A DNA stretch of 64,000 bases, taken from positions 1,054,001-1,118,000 of the forward strand of contig BCJU01000004.1 of assembly GCA_001600355.1 (NCBI GenBank), written 5' to 3'. Both the position numbers and the translations under genes were made by a program. The notes below the pieces were generated by a model. The model searched no databases, was not told where the DNA came from, and was given only the letters and a program-made list of their open reading frames with translations. Every line of letters begins with the position of its first letter. Positions within the stretch are counted from its first letter, which is position 1. Source of the stretch: Meira nashicola. Taxonomy: Eukaryota; Basidiomycota; Exobasidiomycetes; Exobasidiales; Brachybasidiaceae. Positions 53,477-62,173 of the stretch are shown here, one piece after another.

Positions 53477-54184
53477 ATGTACTTTCATTTCATTTTATTT
53501 GCAAGCTTATTTGCTTTTATTCATTTAGTAAAAGCAGGTGATCCACGTCATGTTGGAGCATCTAGCTCATCTAAAGGTCATGGTGAAACTGTGATGGGAT
53601 ATCCTGCTCAAGGTTCAACAAGTCCACAAAGTCCTCGTAGTCCTCAAATTCCTCCTGATCCTGAACCTAACAAACCAATGAAAGATAAAGTTTGGGATCA
53701 TTTTCATACAGAAGCTAAAAGATCATCAGATGCAGTCCGTCAACAAATTACAGCAGTTACAGTTGGTACTCATGCTGTAATTGGAGTTGCAAAACCTTTG
53801 GGAAAATATATTTGTCAAACTGCATTATGTGCAGATCCTGCTTCAAAACAAAGAACAGAAAATATAATTTCAACAAGATTTAATGCTGGAACAAAAGCCG
53901 TAAGTGCAACTTGGAGAAAAGCAAGAAGTGATTTAGCATATAGTAAAGAAAATAGACAAACACATCTTCATAATTATAAAGAAGTGAAAAAAAATGGTGA
54001 AAGTGCTGTTACTCCTGAATTTAGACAACATTATACACATGGGAAAAATATTTTTGAACAACAACAAGTCGAAAAAGAACAGTCTGACTTTTATCAACAT
54101 TCTAAGCATTTAAAACAATTCGTAAGACATGCGGAACAATATCCTCCCAATACTCCTATAGAATATCCTAATCATAATAATTGA
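53477..54184 (+). CDS. Secreted cluster protein 1 (candidate effector family)
   Basis: 235 residues from the ATG at 53477. Signal peptide MYFHFILFASLFAFIHLVKA (1-20), then a Ser/Pro linker containing GYPAQGSTSPQSPRSPQIPP. The core is helical and rich in Lys, His and Gln. It has KVWDHFHTEAKRSSDAVRQQ followed by HAVIGVAKPLGKYICQTALC (Cys113 and Cys118, C-x4-C). It aligns over about 45 residues with the product at 57246: KxK[VI]WD, KR, A[VL]R and IGVAK fall in the same order. No transmembrane segment after the signal peptide and no known domain. Codon use is more A/T-rich than in the housekeeping genes. Secretion is inferred from the signal peptide. Confidence 0.82.
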   Translation: MYFHFILFASLFAFIHLVKAGDPRHVGASSSSKGHGETVMGYPAQGSTSPQSPRSPQIPPDPEPNKPMKDKVWDHFHTEAKRSSDAVRQQITAVTVGTHAVIGVAKPLGKYICQTALCADPASKQRTENIISTRFNAGTKAVSATWRKARSDLAYSKENRQTHLHNYKEVKKNGESAVTPEFRQHYTHGKNIFEQQQVEKEQSDFYQHSKHLKQFVRHAEQYPPNTPIEYPNHNN

Positions 54185-54608
54185 TTAGTGATAACTTCTT
54201 TCCCATTTTGTATTTCTCTCTTTGTTTCTTATTCAATTCAATCCATATTTGTACATACATCTATCTCGGCGCCTTTCCAAAGAGATTGAAAGGCGGAAGC
54301 GAAAACTTTTCTTTTCCCTATTCGGTCACTTTTAATTGGATAAAAAAAAACTCTGCTTAAATGCTGTTAGGATAAGCCTTTCCTCTAAGCGCGCGGCGCC
54401 TAAATGCATAAAATCGACCGGCCAAGCTGGATTTTAATACCACCAATAAGAAAAAAGAAAAGCGCCGAGCAACAATGAATGCTTGTAAGAAAGTTGCCGA
54501 AGCAAACAATCTATACCCTGTTCCTGGAAGCAGGTACAATTCAAAATGCTTCTCTCTCGCTATGATTAATTTTTTCTTCTCTCTATCATCTTTTTACTGT
54601 GAATCAAG
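54185..54608. other. Intergenic region with hairpin
   Basis: 424 bases between secreted protein 1 and the ferric reductase. An inverted repeat (CGCCTTTC at 54270-54277, GAAAGGCG at 54288-54295, 10-base loop) could mark the end of the first gene. A TGATAA motif at about 54189 is compatible with an iron-GATA factor site, but one copy is weak evidence. Confidence 0.5.
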
Positions 54609-56984
54609 ATGAAAACCATCAACTTCACGAGCTTGATCGCAATCATTTCCATTTGCAATTATGCCGTTGCTCATGAAATGAACGGTAAAGCAGGATCTGG
54701 ATTGATCGGATACGGTACCAATATGTATAAACCATATTGCGCTTCTGCTTGTCATGATACCGTACCTATGAAAATGCATTGTGAAGATGATTCGGATACG
54801 ATGACAATGCCAGACGGTGATCCTCCAATGCCTTCAGCTGAATGCGTTTCAACAAATATACCTTTTTTGCAATCTGTTGCATATTGCGTAAATCAAAAAT
54901 GTCCTTCATCTCTCAACCAAAAAGTAATTGATCATTGGTGGACGTATGATATGCTTGGTCGTGCAATCAATCAACCAAAACCAAATTTGACTTTTGAACA
55001 AGCACTACAATCAGTCAAACTTTCAATTCCAACAAATACACTTTCATCTGATGATGCTCTTGAATCACCTGTTTTAGTGAATGATACTGAATATATTTCA
55101 AATTATCATGCTTCACTCAGTTTTCAAGGAGCAGAACAGACGCATTCAGCTACAAGGTGAGTTTGTAATGTTAGTGTGGGCGCTTGACAGACAGCATTTA
55201 TTGACCATATCCTTACTCTCCTTTAAAGTATCGCACTGATCTTTATTTGTACACTAGGTCCTATCTTATTCTCGCTTATTCATAAGTATCTCAACTTTTC
55301 TTTCCATCTTTCAAATAGACTTAATTTCCAATCATGGCAAGCTCCACAATATCATTTCAACTTGCCATTCATTGGTAAATCAACTGCACAAATGCCAACG
55401 TACGGTCAAATGTTAGGCGTTGCAATGGTTTGGATAATCAATATCATTCTATCTTCTGTCGGTTATCGATCTTATCAGCCAAATGCATGGTTTGCTTCAA
55501 CCCGATTAGAAGTTCTTACCTACATCACTAATCGAACAGGAGCTTTGTCATTTGTCAACATCGTTCTTCTTATCATTTATGCAGGTCGTAATAATCCACT
55601 CTTACTAGCTACAAATTGGTCAAGATCAACGTACATTTTACTTCATAAGAATGTTGCTATTATTGCAACAATTCAAGCATGTTTACATTCAGCAATTTAT
55701 CTTCAAATTAAAATAGCTGACGGAACACTTTCGACAGAACAAGTTTCACCTTATTGGATTATGGGAATTGTGGCTACTTTAGCCATGACGGTACTTTTAC
55801 CTCTTTCCATTAAATCGATAAGGAATGCAATGTATGAAATCTTTTTGATCGTTCATATCGTCTTTGCAATTTTGGCTCTTGTAGGATGTTGGTATCATAT
55901 CATTTGGCGTTTTCAACATCAATGGGGATACGAAATATGGTTATACATTTCTTTTGCAGTTTGGGGTGCTGAACGTGCAATAAGGATCGTAAGAGTTTTG
56001 ATGTATAGTGGTTTAGAAAAAGCTATAATTATACCACTTGATCAAGATTATCTAAAAATAATCGTTCCTACAGCACAACAATCACCATTCCAAGGTGGAG
56101 TAATTTATGCCTATTTTCCAACTTTATCTTGGCGACCTTGGGAAAGTCATCCATTTTCAGTTGCAGGTCCAGCGTTAGAATGGAAAAAGACGAGTAATAC
56201 AAAAAGCGAAAAAATAAGAGAAAGTGTTGCAAATTCTCCTAATCTTTTAGAAAAAGGAATTATACAATTGGACAAGACTGAAGATACACGCGATCCTGAA
56301 TCACCTGCTTTGAAAAATGATGATAGCAATGCTCTTGCAAATGTTCAAACTCAAGAATATAAACAGGATTGGCAAATATCGAGTGCTGTTTCTATTAATG
56401 GTGGTATTACATTCTTTGTTCGTGTTAGGAATGGAACGACAAAAAGGCTAGCAGAAAAGGCAAATTATGATACCAAGATATGCACACTACCAGTATTGCT
56501 AGAAGGAGCATACGATTGTGGTGAAGTTGGAAGTTATTCAACTAATATACATTCAAGTAAAAATCAATTTTCAAAAATAATTTGTATTGCAGGAGGAGTT
56601 GGAATTACTGCTCTTATGCCAATTTTACATAAAGCTTCTAAGGCTCAAAACATTGAATCAAACACAGCAGTATCACTTCATTGGAGTTCTAGAAGTTCTG
56701 CTTTGGTGAATTCGATTTCTTCAATGTTGAATATAAACACAACAGGTACTAGTGAACGAAGAGGAAAAGTTGGTATGCTTTCAACACATTGTGTGATCGG
56801 TCAAAGATTGGAAGGAAGTGAAGTATTGGAAGAAGAGATGAGAGGATCAGAAACAAAAGGCAACTCAATTTTGATCTTGGTTTGCGCCCCTACTGATATG
56901 GCACGAGCATACCAAAATCATGCAATAGCCTATAAAAATTTAGGTTACGCCGTAACTTATCATGAAGAGCAATTCAGTTGGTGA
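54609..56984 (+). CDS. Ferric reductase transmembrane component (FRE family)
   Basis: Reduces Fe3+ (or Cu2+) outside the cell using cytosolic NADPH. Exons 54609..55156 and 55229..56984 around a 72-nt GTGAGT...AAAG intron; this gives 767 residues and restores TM1 (IALIFICTLGPILFSLIHKY). N-terminal signal peptide (1-21) and extracellular Cys-rich domain (CASACHDT, YCVNQKC). Haem ligands are two His pairs, each 14 residues apart: HKNVAIIATIQACLH and HIVFAILALVGCWYH. FAD site HPFSVAG; NADPH site IAGGVGITALMPIL; C-terminal ILVCAPTDMARAY. A hydrophilic insertion (DTRDPESPALKNDD) lies within the FAD/NADPH part. It sits inside the secreted-protein group in the same orientation, with 424 bases upstream and 261 downstream. 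Confidence 0.93.
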
Positions 56985-57245
56985 TTTGCTTATAAATTAC
57001 GAATATAAAAAATAGTCTATGATATTTTATTCAGAGATGATCGAAAATGAAATAATATAATTAAGACCCGTTATGTCCGAATGTGTGAGCAAATGCCAAG
57101 TTTTTATCTCGCCGTACATATATAGAAGCCCCTTAAGGTGACAAGCAGCCAAGATGGCGATATCAAACTTTATCTTCAAGGAATTCCGGCTCTTGACTTT
57201 TAATTTCCACCAAATCCCATAGTAGATTTTCATGAGTTAAAGAGA

Positions 57246-57983
57246 ATGCTGGTCATTTTTCCAATAAAGATCTCTTTTGTGTCTATACTTTTCGTATATC
57301 CGTCGCGAGCAGCAACGGGAGCAGGACCTGTGGTTCAAAGAACTTCATCTTCTTCTCTAAGTAGAGGTAGAAATTCATCTTTTGGAGGTAGTGGTAGGAT
57401 TGGCGATTTACCTGGAACTTATCCAGCAAGAAGACCTGCACAAAGGGAACTTGTTGCAACAAAGAGCAAAATCTGGGATAGAAAGGAAGTTGAACAAAAA
57501 CGAACAAATAATGCATTAAGAGCGCATACTGCAGTTTTAACAACAGCTGGAAATGCAGCTATAGGAGTTGCAAAGGCAGGCACTCAACATTTAAGTAATA
57601 AGTTCAATGTTCATGCAACACCAGAACAAAAGAATTATTCAAAAAACGTTTTACATGATGCTGCACATAATTTAGTAACGGCACCAAAACAAGTTTATAA
57701 AGAAAGTTCAGATATGTTACATAATAGTAAACTTAAAAAAGGTATCGCAGTTCATGATTATCATAAAGCAAGAAAAGGTGGAAATCCTTATCATCAACAA
57801 CCTTATACGAATCAAGAAAATGATAAAATTGCAACAAATTATCATCATGAAATTAATAACTTTTATGATAAAGTACACTCTAGAAATCAAAATTTAAGAA
57901 ATCCAGGTACAGCTCAAGGTCATGCTGTTGGTTATCCGGCCACAGCAATCGGATATCCGGTAAATTCTGGTAAAAAAGCTTGA
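57246..57983 (+). CDS. Secreted cluster protein 2 (candidate effector family)
   Basis: 245 residues. Signal peptide about 1-22 (MLVIFPIKISFVSILFVYPS), then a Ser/Gly/Arg linker. The core KSKIWDRKEVEQKRTNNALR, then TAVLTTAGNAAIGVAKAGTQ, aligns with protein 1 (KDKVWD, IGVAK) and protein 3 (TAAGNHLIKLSKTG). The Cys pair present in proteins 1, 3 and 4 is absent: the aligned segment reads QHLSNKFNV, so the mature protein has no cysteine. The C-terminus carries GYPATAIGYPV, echoing GYPA in the linker of protein 1. Lys/His/Asn-rich helical character throughout. No known domain. Confidence 0.8.
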   Translation: MLVIFPIKISFVSILFVYPSRAATGAGPVVQRTSSSSLSRGRNSSFGGSGRIGDLPGTYPARRPAQRELVATKSKIWDRKEVEQKRTNNALRAHTAVLTTAGNAAIGVAKAGTQHLSNKFNVHATPEQKNYSKNVLHDAAHNLVTAPKQVYKESSDMLHNSKLKKGIAVHDYHKARKGGNPYHQQPYTNQENDKIATNYHHEINNFYDKVHSRNQNLRNPGTAQGHAVGYPATAIGYPVNSGKKA

Positions 57984-58076
57984 AATTGTGTTTCACCGCT
58001 TTATTTGTCATGGGGCAATAAAAATTTTATTTATCGGGGTTGAAGAGATATTGTGATTTTTGAAACACGTTAGCAA

Positions 58077-58084
58077 TATATAAA
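58077..58084 (+). promoter_or_regulatory. TATA box candidate of secreted protein 3
   Basis: TATATAAA, 70 bases upstream of the start codon at 58147. A sharp TATA box suits an inducible gene. Assigned by sequence and position only. Confidence 0.45.
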
Positions 58085-58146
58085 CGTCTTTAATTTTTAC
58101 CCTTCCCTTCCAGTCCTCATAATTTTGTCTGATTCTATTAAACAAA

Positions 58147-58731
58147 ATGAAGTTACTTTTGTGCATGATCCCTTTTATCTCTTTTGCTTGTAGTATTGTT
58201 TTTGCAGAAACAGGTCCATCAACTACTCCAGCTTTCCTTTCATCTCAAAAACGAATAAAAGATGTTCATGATCATGCTATCGATCGATTAGACATTGAAA
58301 GACAAAGAGAGAGACATGGATCACATTTACAAGTTAAAACAGTAACAGCTGCAGGAAATCATTTGATCAAATTAAGTAAAACCGGAGTAAGACACATTTG
58401 TACTTCATTAAATTGTAAAGCTACAAAAACAGAAAAAGAATCAGCTAAACGACAATGGGATATGGCAAAAAGTGAAGGATTTAGTGCTGCCAAAGCGATT
58501 AGAAATCATGCAAATCATGTTGTAAAGAATTCTGCCGCAGAGCAAAAAAATATTTATCAAGATATTCTAAAAATTAAAGAATCAAGACAAAAAGGAGAAG
58601 AAATTCCACATGAAATTCAAAATCGATATAATGAAGTTAATAATCATCATGCTGCAAATGCATTGGCCGAAGAAAAGTCTGCGAATTGGTCACAAGTTCA
58701 GCAACGTTCAAGAATGGCACGCAGATTATGA
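58147..58731 (+). CDS. Secreted cluster protein 3 (candidate effector family)
   Basis: 194 residues, the shortest member. Signal peptide MKLLLCMIPFISFACSIVFA (1-20), short Thr/Ser/Pro segment, then a helical core. TVTAAGNHLIKLSKTGVRHI aligns with protein 2, and is followed by the Cys pair CTSLNC (Cys85 and Cys90, C-x4-C), which has the same spacing and context as in protein 1 (ICQTALC). The rest is Lys/Asn/Glu-rich with no membrane span or domain. A hexanucleotide repeat starts just after the stop codon, within the likely 3' UTR. Confidence 0.8.
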   Translation: MKLLLCMIPFISFACSIVFAETGPSTTPAFLSSQKRIKDVHDHAIDRLDIERQRERHGSHLQVKTVTAAGNHLIKLSKTGVRHICTSLNCKATKTEKESAKRQWDMAKSEGFSAAKAIRNHANHVVKNSAAEQKNIYQDILKIKESRQKGEEIPHEIQNRYNEVNNHHAANALAEEKSANWSQVQQRSRMARRL

Positions 58732-58737
58732 AATACT

Positions 58738-58820
58738 CTATTTCTATTTCTATTTCTATTTCTATTTCTATTTCTATTTCTATTTCTATTTCTATTTCTA
58801 TTTCTATTTCTATTTCTATT
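58738..58820 (+). repeat. (TTTCTA)n hexanucleotide array
   Basis: About 13.5 perfect TTTCTA units begin within ten bases of the stop of secreted protein 3. It should be transcribed in the 3' UTR. Confidence 0.97.
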
Positions 58821-58825
58821 TTTAC

Positions 58826-58899
58826 TTTCTACTCGTTCTGTCTCAGCTAAATTGTTTATTCTCATTTCTACTCTTTCTGTCTCAATTGAATTTTTTATT
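58826..58899 (+). repeat. 39-bp-period direct duplication
   Basis: TTTCTACTCGTTCTGTCTCA at 58826 recurs as TTTCTACTCTTTCTGTCTCA at 58865, and similarity continues over about 35 bases. It lies next to the hexanucleotide array. Confidence 0.85.
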
Positions 58900-58934
58900 T
58901 TTTTTAATCTTACGGGTCTTTCTTAGATTTTTCC

Positions 58935-59020
58935 ACCCGGTTAATGGGGATTCTTGAATTGTTGCGATCATACAGTTCTTTTGACCCGATCAATAGGGAT
59001 TTCTGACTTGTGGCAATAAT
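58935..59020 (+). repeat. 49-bp-period imperfect direct duplication
   Basis: A 37-base segment at 58935-58971 (starting ACCCGGTTAATGGGGATT) recurs at 58984-59020 (ACCCGATCAATAGGGATT) with 28 of 37 bases identical by eye. Immediately downstream is TATAAA (59020-59025), upstream of secreted protein 4. Confidence 0.75.
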
Positions 59021-59145
59021 ATAAACGCGGATTTGAACAGCCCCACGATTTAATTACGCAATGCGATGACATAGGTAAAACTTATATAATGCTGTCAGAT
59101 TTCACCAATATCTTTAATTTCAAACATCCAACAGTTATTGACAAT

Positions 59146-59847
59146 ATGTTGTTATATCTGTTTTATTTTGCTTTAGCGCTTTTTATCAGCATTGTTCGTT
59201 CAGTTACTCCTCCATCATCACCAAAAGGTGGATCAAGTCCAAAATTAGAACGATTTTATTCAACTCAATCTTCTTTTGGTGATCAAGCTTCATCTTCACA
59301 TTCAAGTGAATCACCAACGAAGAAGCAATCTAGACCTGTAAATATTGCAAGAAAGATGACTGCAGCACATTCAGCAGGAGCGATACATTCAATTGTGAAA
59401 GCAGCTGTAATGTCACCTGCACAATTATGCGCAGGAGCAGCAGGATGTATTAGACAACGTATTCAATATGAAACATTAAAAAGAGATCCAAAAGCGACAA
59501 AAGAACAAATAAGTGAAAGTAAAGAAACTTTACGTGATCAACGTAAACATATGTTAAGAGCACCAGTTGGAGAATTAATTGCAGGAGTAAAAAATACACA
59601 AGAATTTATTCATTTAGCAAGTCAAGATCAAAAAGCAGTAAGTGCATTAAAGAAACAAGAATTACGTCAAAATATGGTTTCAGGTCCAACAAGAATGACG
59701 AATGGAATGGATAAATTTACTGATGAAGCATGGAAAAAAACAAAGAATGGAATTAAACAACATTCTGCTCAACAATGGAAATATACAGGTCACGCCTTAC
59801 ATTTAGGTGCAACAGGAAAAGATTCTGAATTGTCACTACGCAAATAG
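59146..59847 (+). CDS. Secreted cluster protein 4 (candidate effector family)
   Basis: 233 residues from the ATG at 59146, which places a signal peptide (MLLYLFYFALALFISIVRS) at the N-terminus; an upstream in-frame ATG at 59089 would add 19 mostly polar residues before it. Ser/Pro linker (TPPSSPKGGSSPK) as in protein 1, then helices with AHSAGAIHSIVKAAVMSPAQ followed by CAGAAGC (Cys95 and Cys101, C-x5-C). The rest is Lys/Gln-rich with no known domain. It is the most diverged member: similarity to proteins 1-3 rests on architecture, charge and position of the Cys pair rather than on long identity. TATATAA at 59080 and TATAAA at 59020 lie upstream. Confidence 0.78.
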   Translation: MLLYLFYFALALFISIVRSVTPPSSPKGGSSPKLERFYSTQSSFGDQASSSHSSESPTKKQSRPVNIARKMTAAHSAGAIHSIVKAAVMSPAQLCAGAAGCIRQRIQYETLKRDPKATKEQISESKETLRDQRKHMLRAPVGELIAGVKNTQEFIHLASQDQKAVSALKKQELRQNMVSGPTRMTNGMDKFTDEAWKKTKNGIKQHSAQQWKYTGHALHLGATGKDSELSLRK

Positions 59848-60006
59848 CGCATAAGCGCAGCACAATAGCTAATCGGGATATGGATGTCAGTACCACAAGA
59901 AAGCCCAGATTGCGTGCGTGCAGTTTAAGCGTGTTCTCGGAAAACCTCCACTCAGAATTGAAATCTTGTTCAGAATTGTTTTATCTCTTTTACCATCACC
60001 TTAAAC

Positions 60007-60600
60007 ATGGCAGCATTAATTCCAGATATCAAATCATTAGCCGGTAGTTCAGCTAGTAATCCAGCTCAAGTTCCAAAAGTTGGTGAAAGAGCACCTGAAA
60101 TTGAAGGTATAAATTATACTTCTTCACCACATATTATCGCTTTCGTTCGTCATTGTGGTTGTCCATTTGCCGAAAAAGAAGTTCGTCAATTAGGTGAAAT
60201 AAGTAAAAAATATGAAAGCGTTCGTATTGTAATCATCGCTCATTCTGATGAAAATGTCGTTCAAGATTGGTTCACACGAATTGGTGAACCTCATTTTGAT
60301 ACACAAGCTTTAGAAAGTAAAAGAATTACAGTTAAATCAGATCCAAATTATACTTTATATAATTTGTTTGGTATAGGTCAATTAGGTTGGACTCAATTAT
60401 TCACAAAACAAACTTTTGGTCTTTTGAAAAGTTTAGCAAGTGAAGGAATTAAGAATACACAAACAGGCAAAGGTTCAAACAGATGGCTAAATTCAGGTGG
60501 TTTTGCAATCGATCATGGAGGTAACGTTCAATGGGCAAAAGTAGCAGAAGAAGCAGCAGACGTTTGCGATTACGATGAAGCTGTAAAAACAATTGTTTAA
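60007..60600 (+). CDS. Peroxiredoxin-like protein (AhpC/TSA_2, thioredoxin fold)
   Basis: 197 residues, one exon. Conserved block IIAFVRHCGCPFAEKEVRQL places Cys50 and Cys52 at the redox site of the thioredoxin fold, where PRXL2-type proteins have their catalytic region. Later FGIGQLGWTQLF and GGFAIDHGGNVQWAKV are typical for the fungal AhpC/TSA-like group. No signal peptide; probably cytosolic. Peroxide reduction has not been shown for many members, so the activity is inferred. Convergent with the methyltransferase gene, with 94 bases between stops. Confidence 0.85.
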   Translation: MAALIPDIKSLAGSSASNPAQVPKVGERAPEIEGINYTSSPHIIAFVRHCGCPFAEKEVRQLGEISKKYESVRIVIIAHSDENVVQDWFTRIGEPHFDTQALESKRITVKSDPNYTLYNLFGIGQLGWTQLFTKQTFGLLKSLASEGIKNTQTGKGSNRWLNSGGFAIDHGGNVQWAKVAEEAADVCDYDEAVKTIV

Positions 60601-60694
60601 TGATTAATCTCGTCTGTATTGCACAGTAAGATAATTTACTTGTCAAAGATTTTTGTAATTATGTTACAATTTCTAATTATACCTTTAAAAGAAC

Positions 60695-62173
60695 TCATTG
60701 CGAAATCGGGGAAGCTGATGTCCACGAGTATATCTGACGATCAAGACGCCATTGAGCTGATCGCTGCGAATGAACATCAGAGCTTCCTTCAATTTGTATT
60801 TTAGCTGTCAAGGTGTACGATCTATATTGATTCACCTCACATAACATCGTTCCTACCAATTTTTGACCTTTATTGACAGCTAACGGCTCTCGGAATAAGA
60901 ATCGAACTTGTTGCCAATGTGTTGGTGTTGCATACGGACTTGTTGTCATATAAGTTGATGAAACTGAAGGGTCCAAATGCGTTGTATCAGACAATCCCGA
61001 TTCTCCTACATTTCCGTTCAATGCCGCAAGATCGGCTATAGCGGATAAAGTAGACATATTGAGCGTTGTCGCATCACTTGAAGAAGGTTGATCGTCACCT
61101 TGATTTCCAGACATTTCCAGATCGGGTATCATAGTAGATGTATCACTACCATCAGCAAAAGTTGCTCCAGTCATTGGCGAAGAAGATGGCAAAGGAAGAA
61201 AATGAAGATCGAACCAACCACCTAATCCATGTACGACTGATGTTTGTGTCATCACAAAGCTTAAAGGAATGGTGAAGCGTTTCAAATTCTCTTTTGAAAT
61301 TGTTTGAAAATCAATTTGGTAATCATTTGATGGCGTTAACACGATCAGCGGTCCAAAACATCCTACAACAGGAGAAGAGAAAGATTCTTCCCATGCTGCT
61401 TCTGAGAAAGGTGTTACATCTACTCCATAGAAATTTCTATTATCCCAAAATCTTGCCTTGTTAGCTGCTTCTTCCCATACCACTTTATCTTCAATGGGTG
61501 CCAAACAGATTGTTCCGCTACTTGGGAGTACTGAGCCGCCAGGTTTTAAGAATCGATCTCTTGCATCGAGAAAACTTTCACACATCCGCTCATGCACCAA
61601 AAGTACACCAAGACATTCCGATATTATCGTATCTACCTTTTCCACTCCATCTCCCAACTTTTCAGCAGTAACATCTTCCATTTTTGAACTGATTGGTTTT
61701 ATCCGATCTCCTAGCCAAGGGTTCAAAGTTGAACCATCAAATTGAGGTTGCTTTGATGCATTTACGAAATGTTGTAATCTTTCGACCATATTGGAAGCTT
61801 CTATTGCGTAAACCTTTTTTGCACCTGCTTGAGCAGCAAAGATTGATAATATTCCATTTCCCGCTCCAACATCGATCACATATTTGTCTTGAAAGCATTG
61901 AGGTCCATGTCCAAAGATTGCTTTTTGATAAGCTGTCGTTCTTACTGAATCTTGTAGCATTTGCGCTTGATGACTTAAAAGAGCATAGTATTGAAAGTAT
62001 GCAGTATCACGATCATTATCTTCTTCTTCATTTGATACATTAATATTCTTCTTTTGACTTGATATAATTGCATTTTGATTGCTATCATGATCCATTCCAT
62101 TTGTGGATTGTGCATTCGAGGGATTTGCAGAGGTTGAAGGAATACTTGAAGTAGGAACGGAAGAAGATGCCAT
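60695..62173 (-). CDS. Protein arginine methyltransferase, CARM1/PRMT4-like
   Basis: SAM-dependent methyltransferase of 492 residues. After a Ser/Asn-rich start come YFQYYALLSHQAQMLQDSVR (about 59-78, the substrate/cofactor-helix YFxxY motif), motif I VIDVGAGNGILSIFAAQAGA (99-118) and acidic loop YAIEAS. The double-E loop reads SECLGVLLVHERM (Glu186 and Glu195), where most type I enzymes have SEPMG. The beta-barrel carries VHGLGGWFDLHF and, after an insertion of about 75 Ser/Asp-rich residues, THWQQVRFLFREPLAV, the THW loop. Order and wording resemble animal CARM1 more than PRMT1. Both catalytic Glu are kept. Substrates unknown; nuclear or cytosolic. Confidence 0.88.
   Translation of the reverse strand: MASSSVPTSSIPSTSANPSNAQSTNGMDHDSNQNAIISSQKKNINVSNEEEDNDRDTAYFQYYALLSHQAQMLQDSVRTTAYQKAIFGHGPQCFQDKYVIDVGAGNGILSIFAAQAGAKKVYAIEASNMVERLQHFVNASKQPQFDGSTLNPWLGDRIKPISSKMEDVTAEKLGDGVEKVDTIISECLGVLLVHERMCESFLDARDRFLKPGGSVLPSSGTICLAPIEDKVVWEEAANKARFWDNRNFYGVDVTPFSEAAWEESFSSPVVGCFGPLIVLTPSNDYQIDFQTISKENLKRFTIPLSFVMTQTSVVHGLGGWFDLHFLPLPSSSPMTGATFADGSDTSTMIPDLEMSGNQGDDQPSSSDATTLNMSTLSAIADLAALNGNVGESGLSDTTHLDPSVSSTYMTTSPYATPTHWQQVRFLFREPLAVNKGQKLVGTMLCEVNQYRSYTLTAKIQIEGSSDVHSQRSAQWRLDRQIYSWTSASPISQ

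Noticed and set aside
55286..55318. Possible second, 33-nt intron in the ferric reductase
   Set aside because: The segment is open in the correct frame and links TM1 to the next loop; 33 nt is also too short for an intron here.
58610..58957. Open frame reading a long Phe-Tyr repeat
   Set aside because: It is the translation of the TTTCTA array and overlaps secreted protein 3 in another frame.
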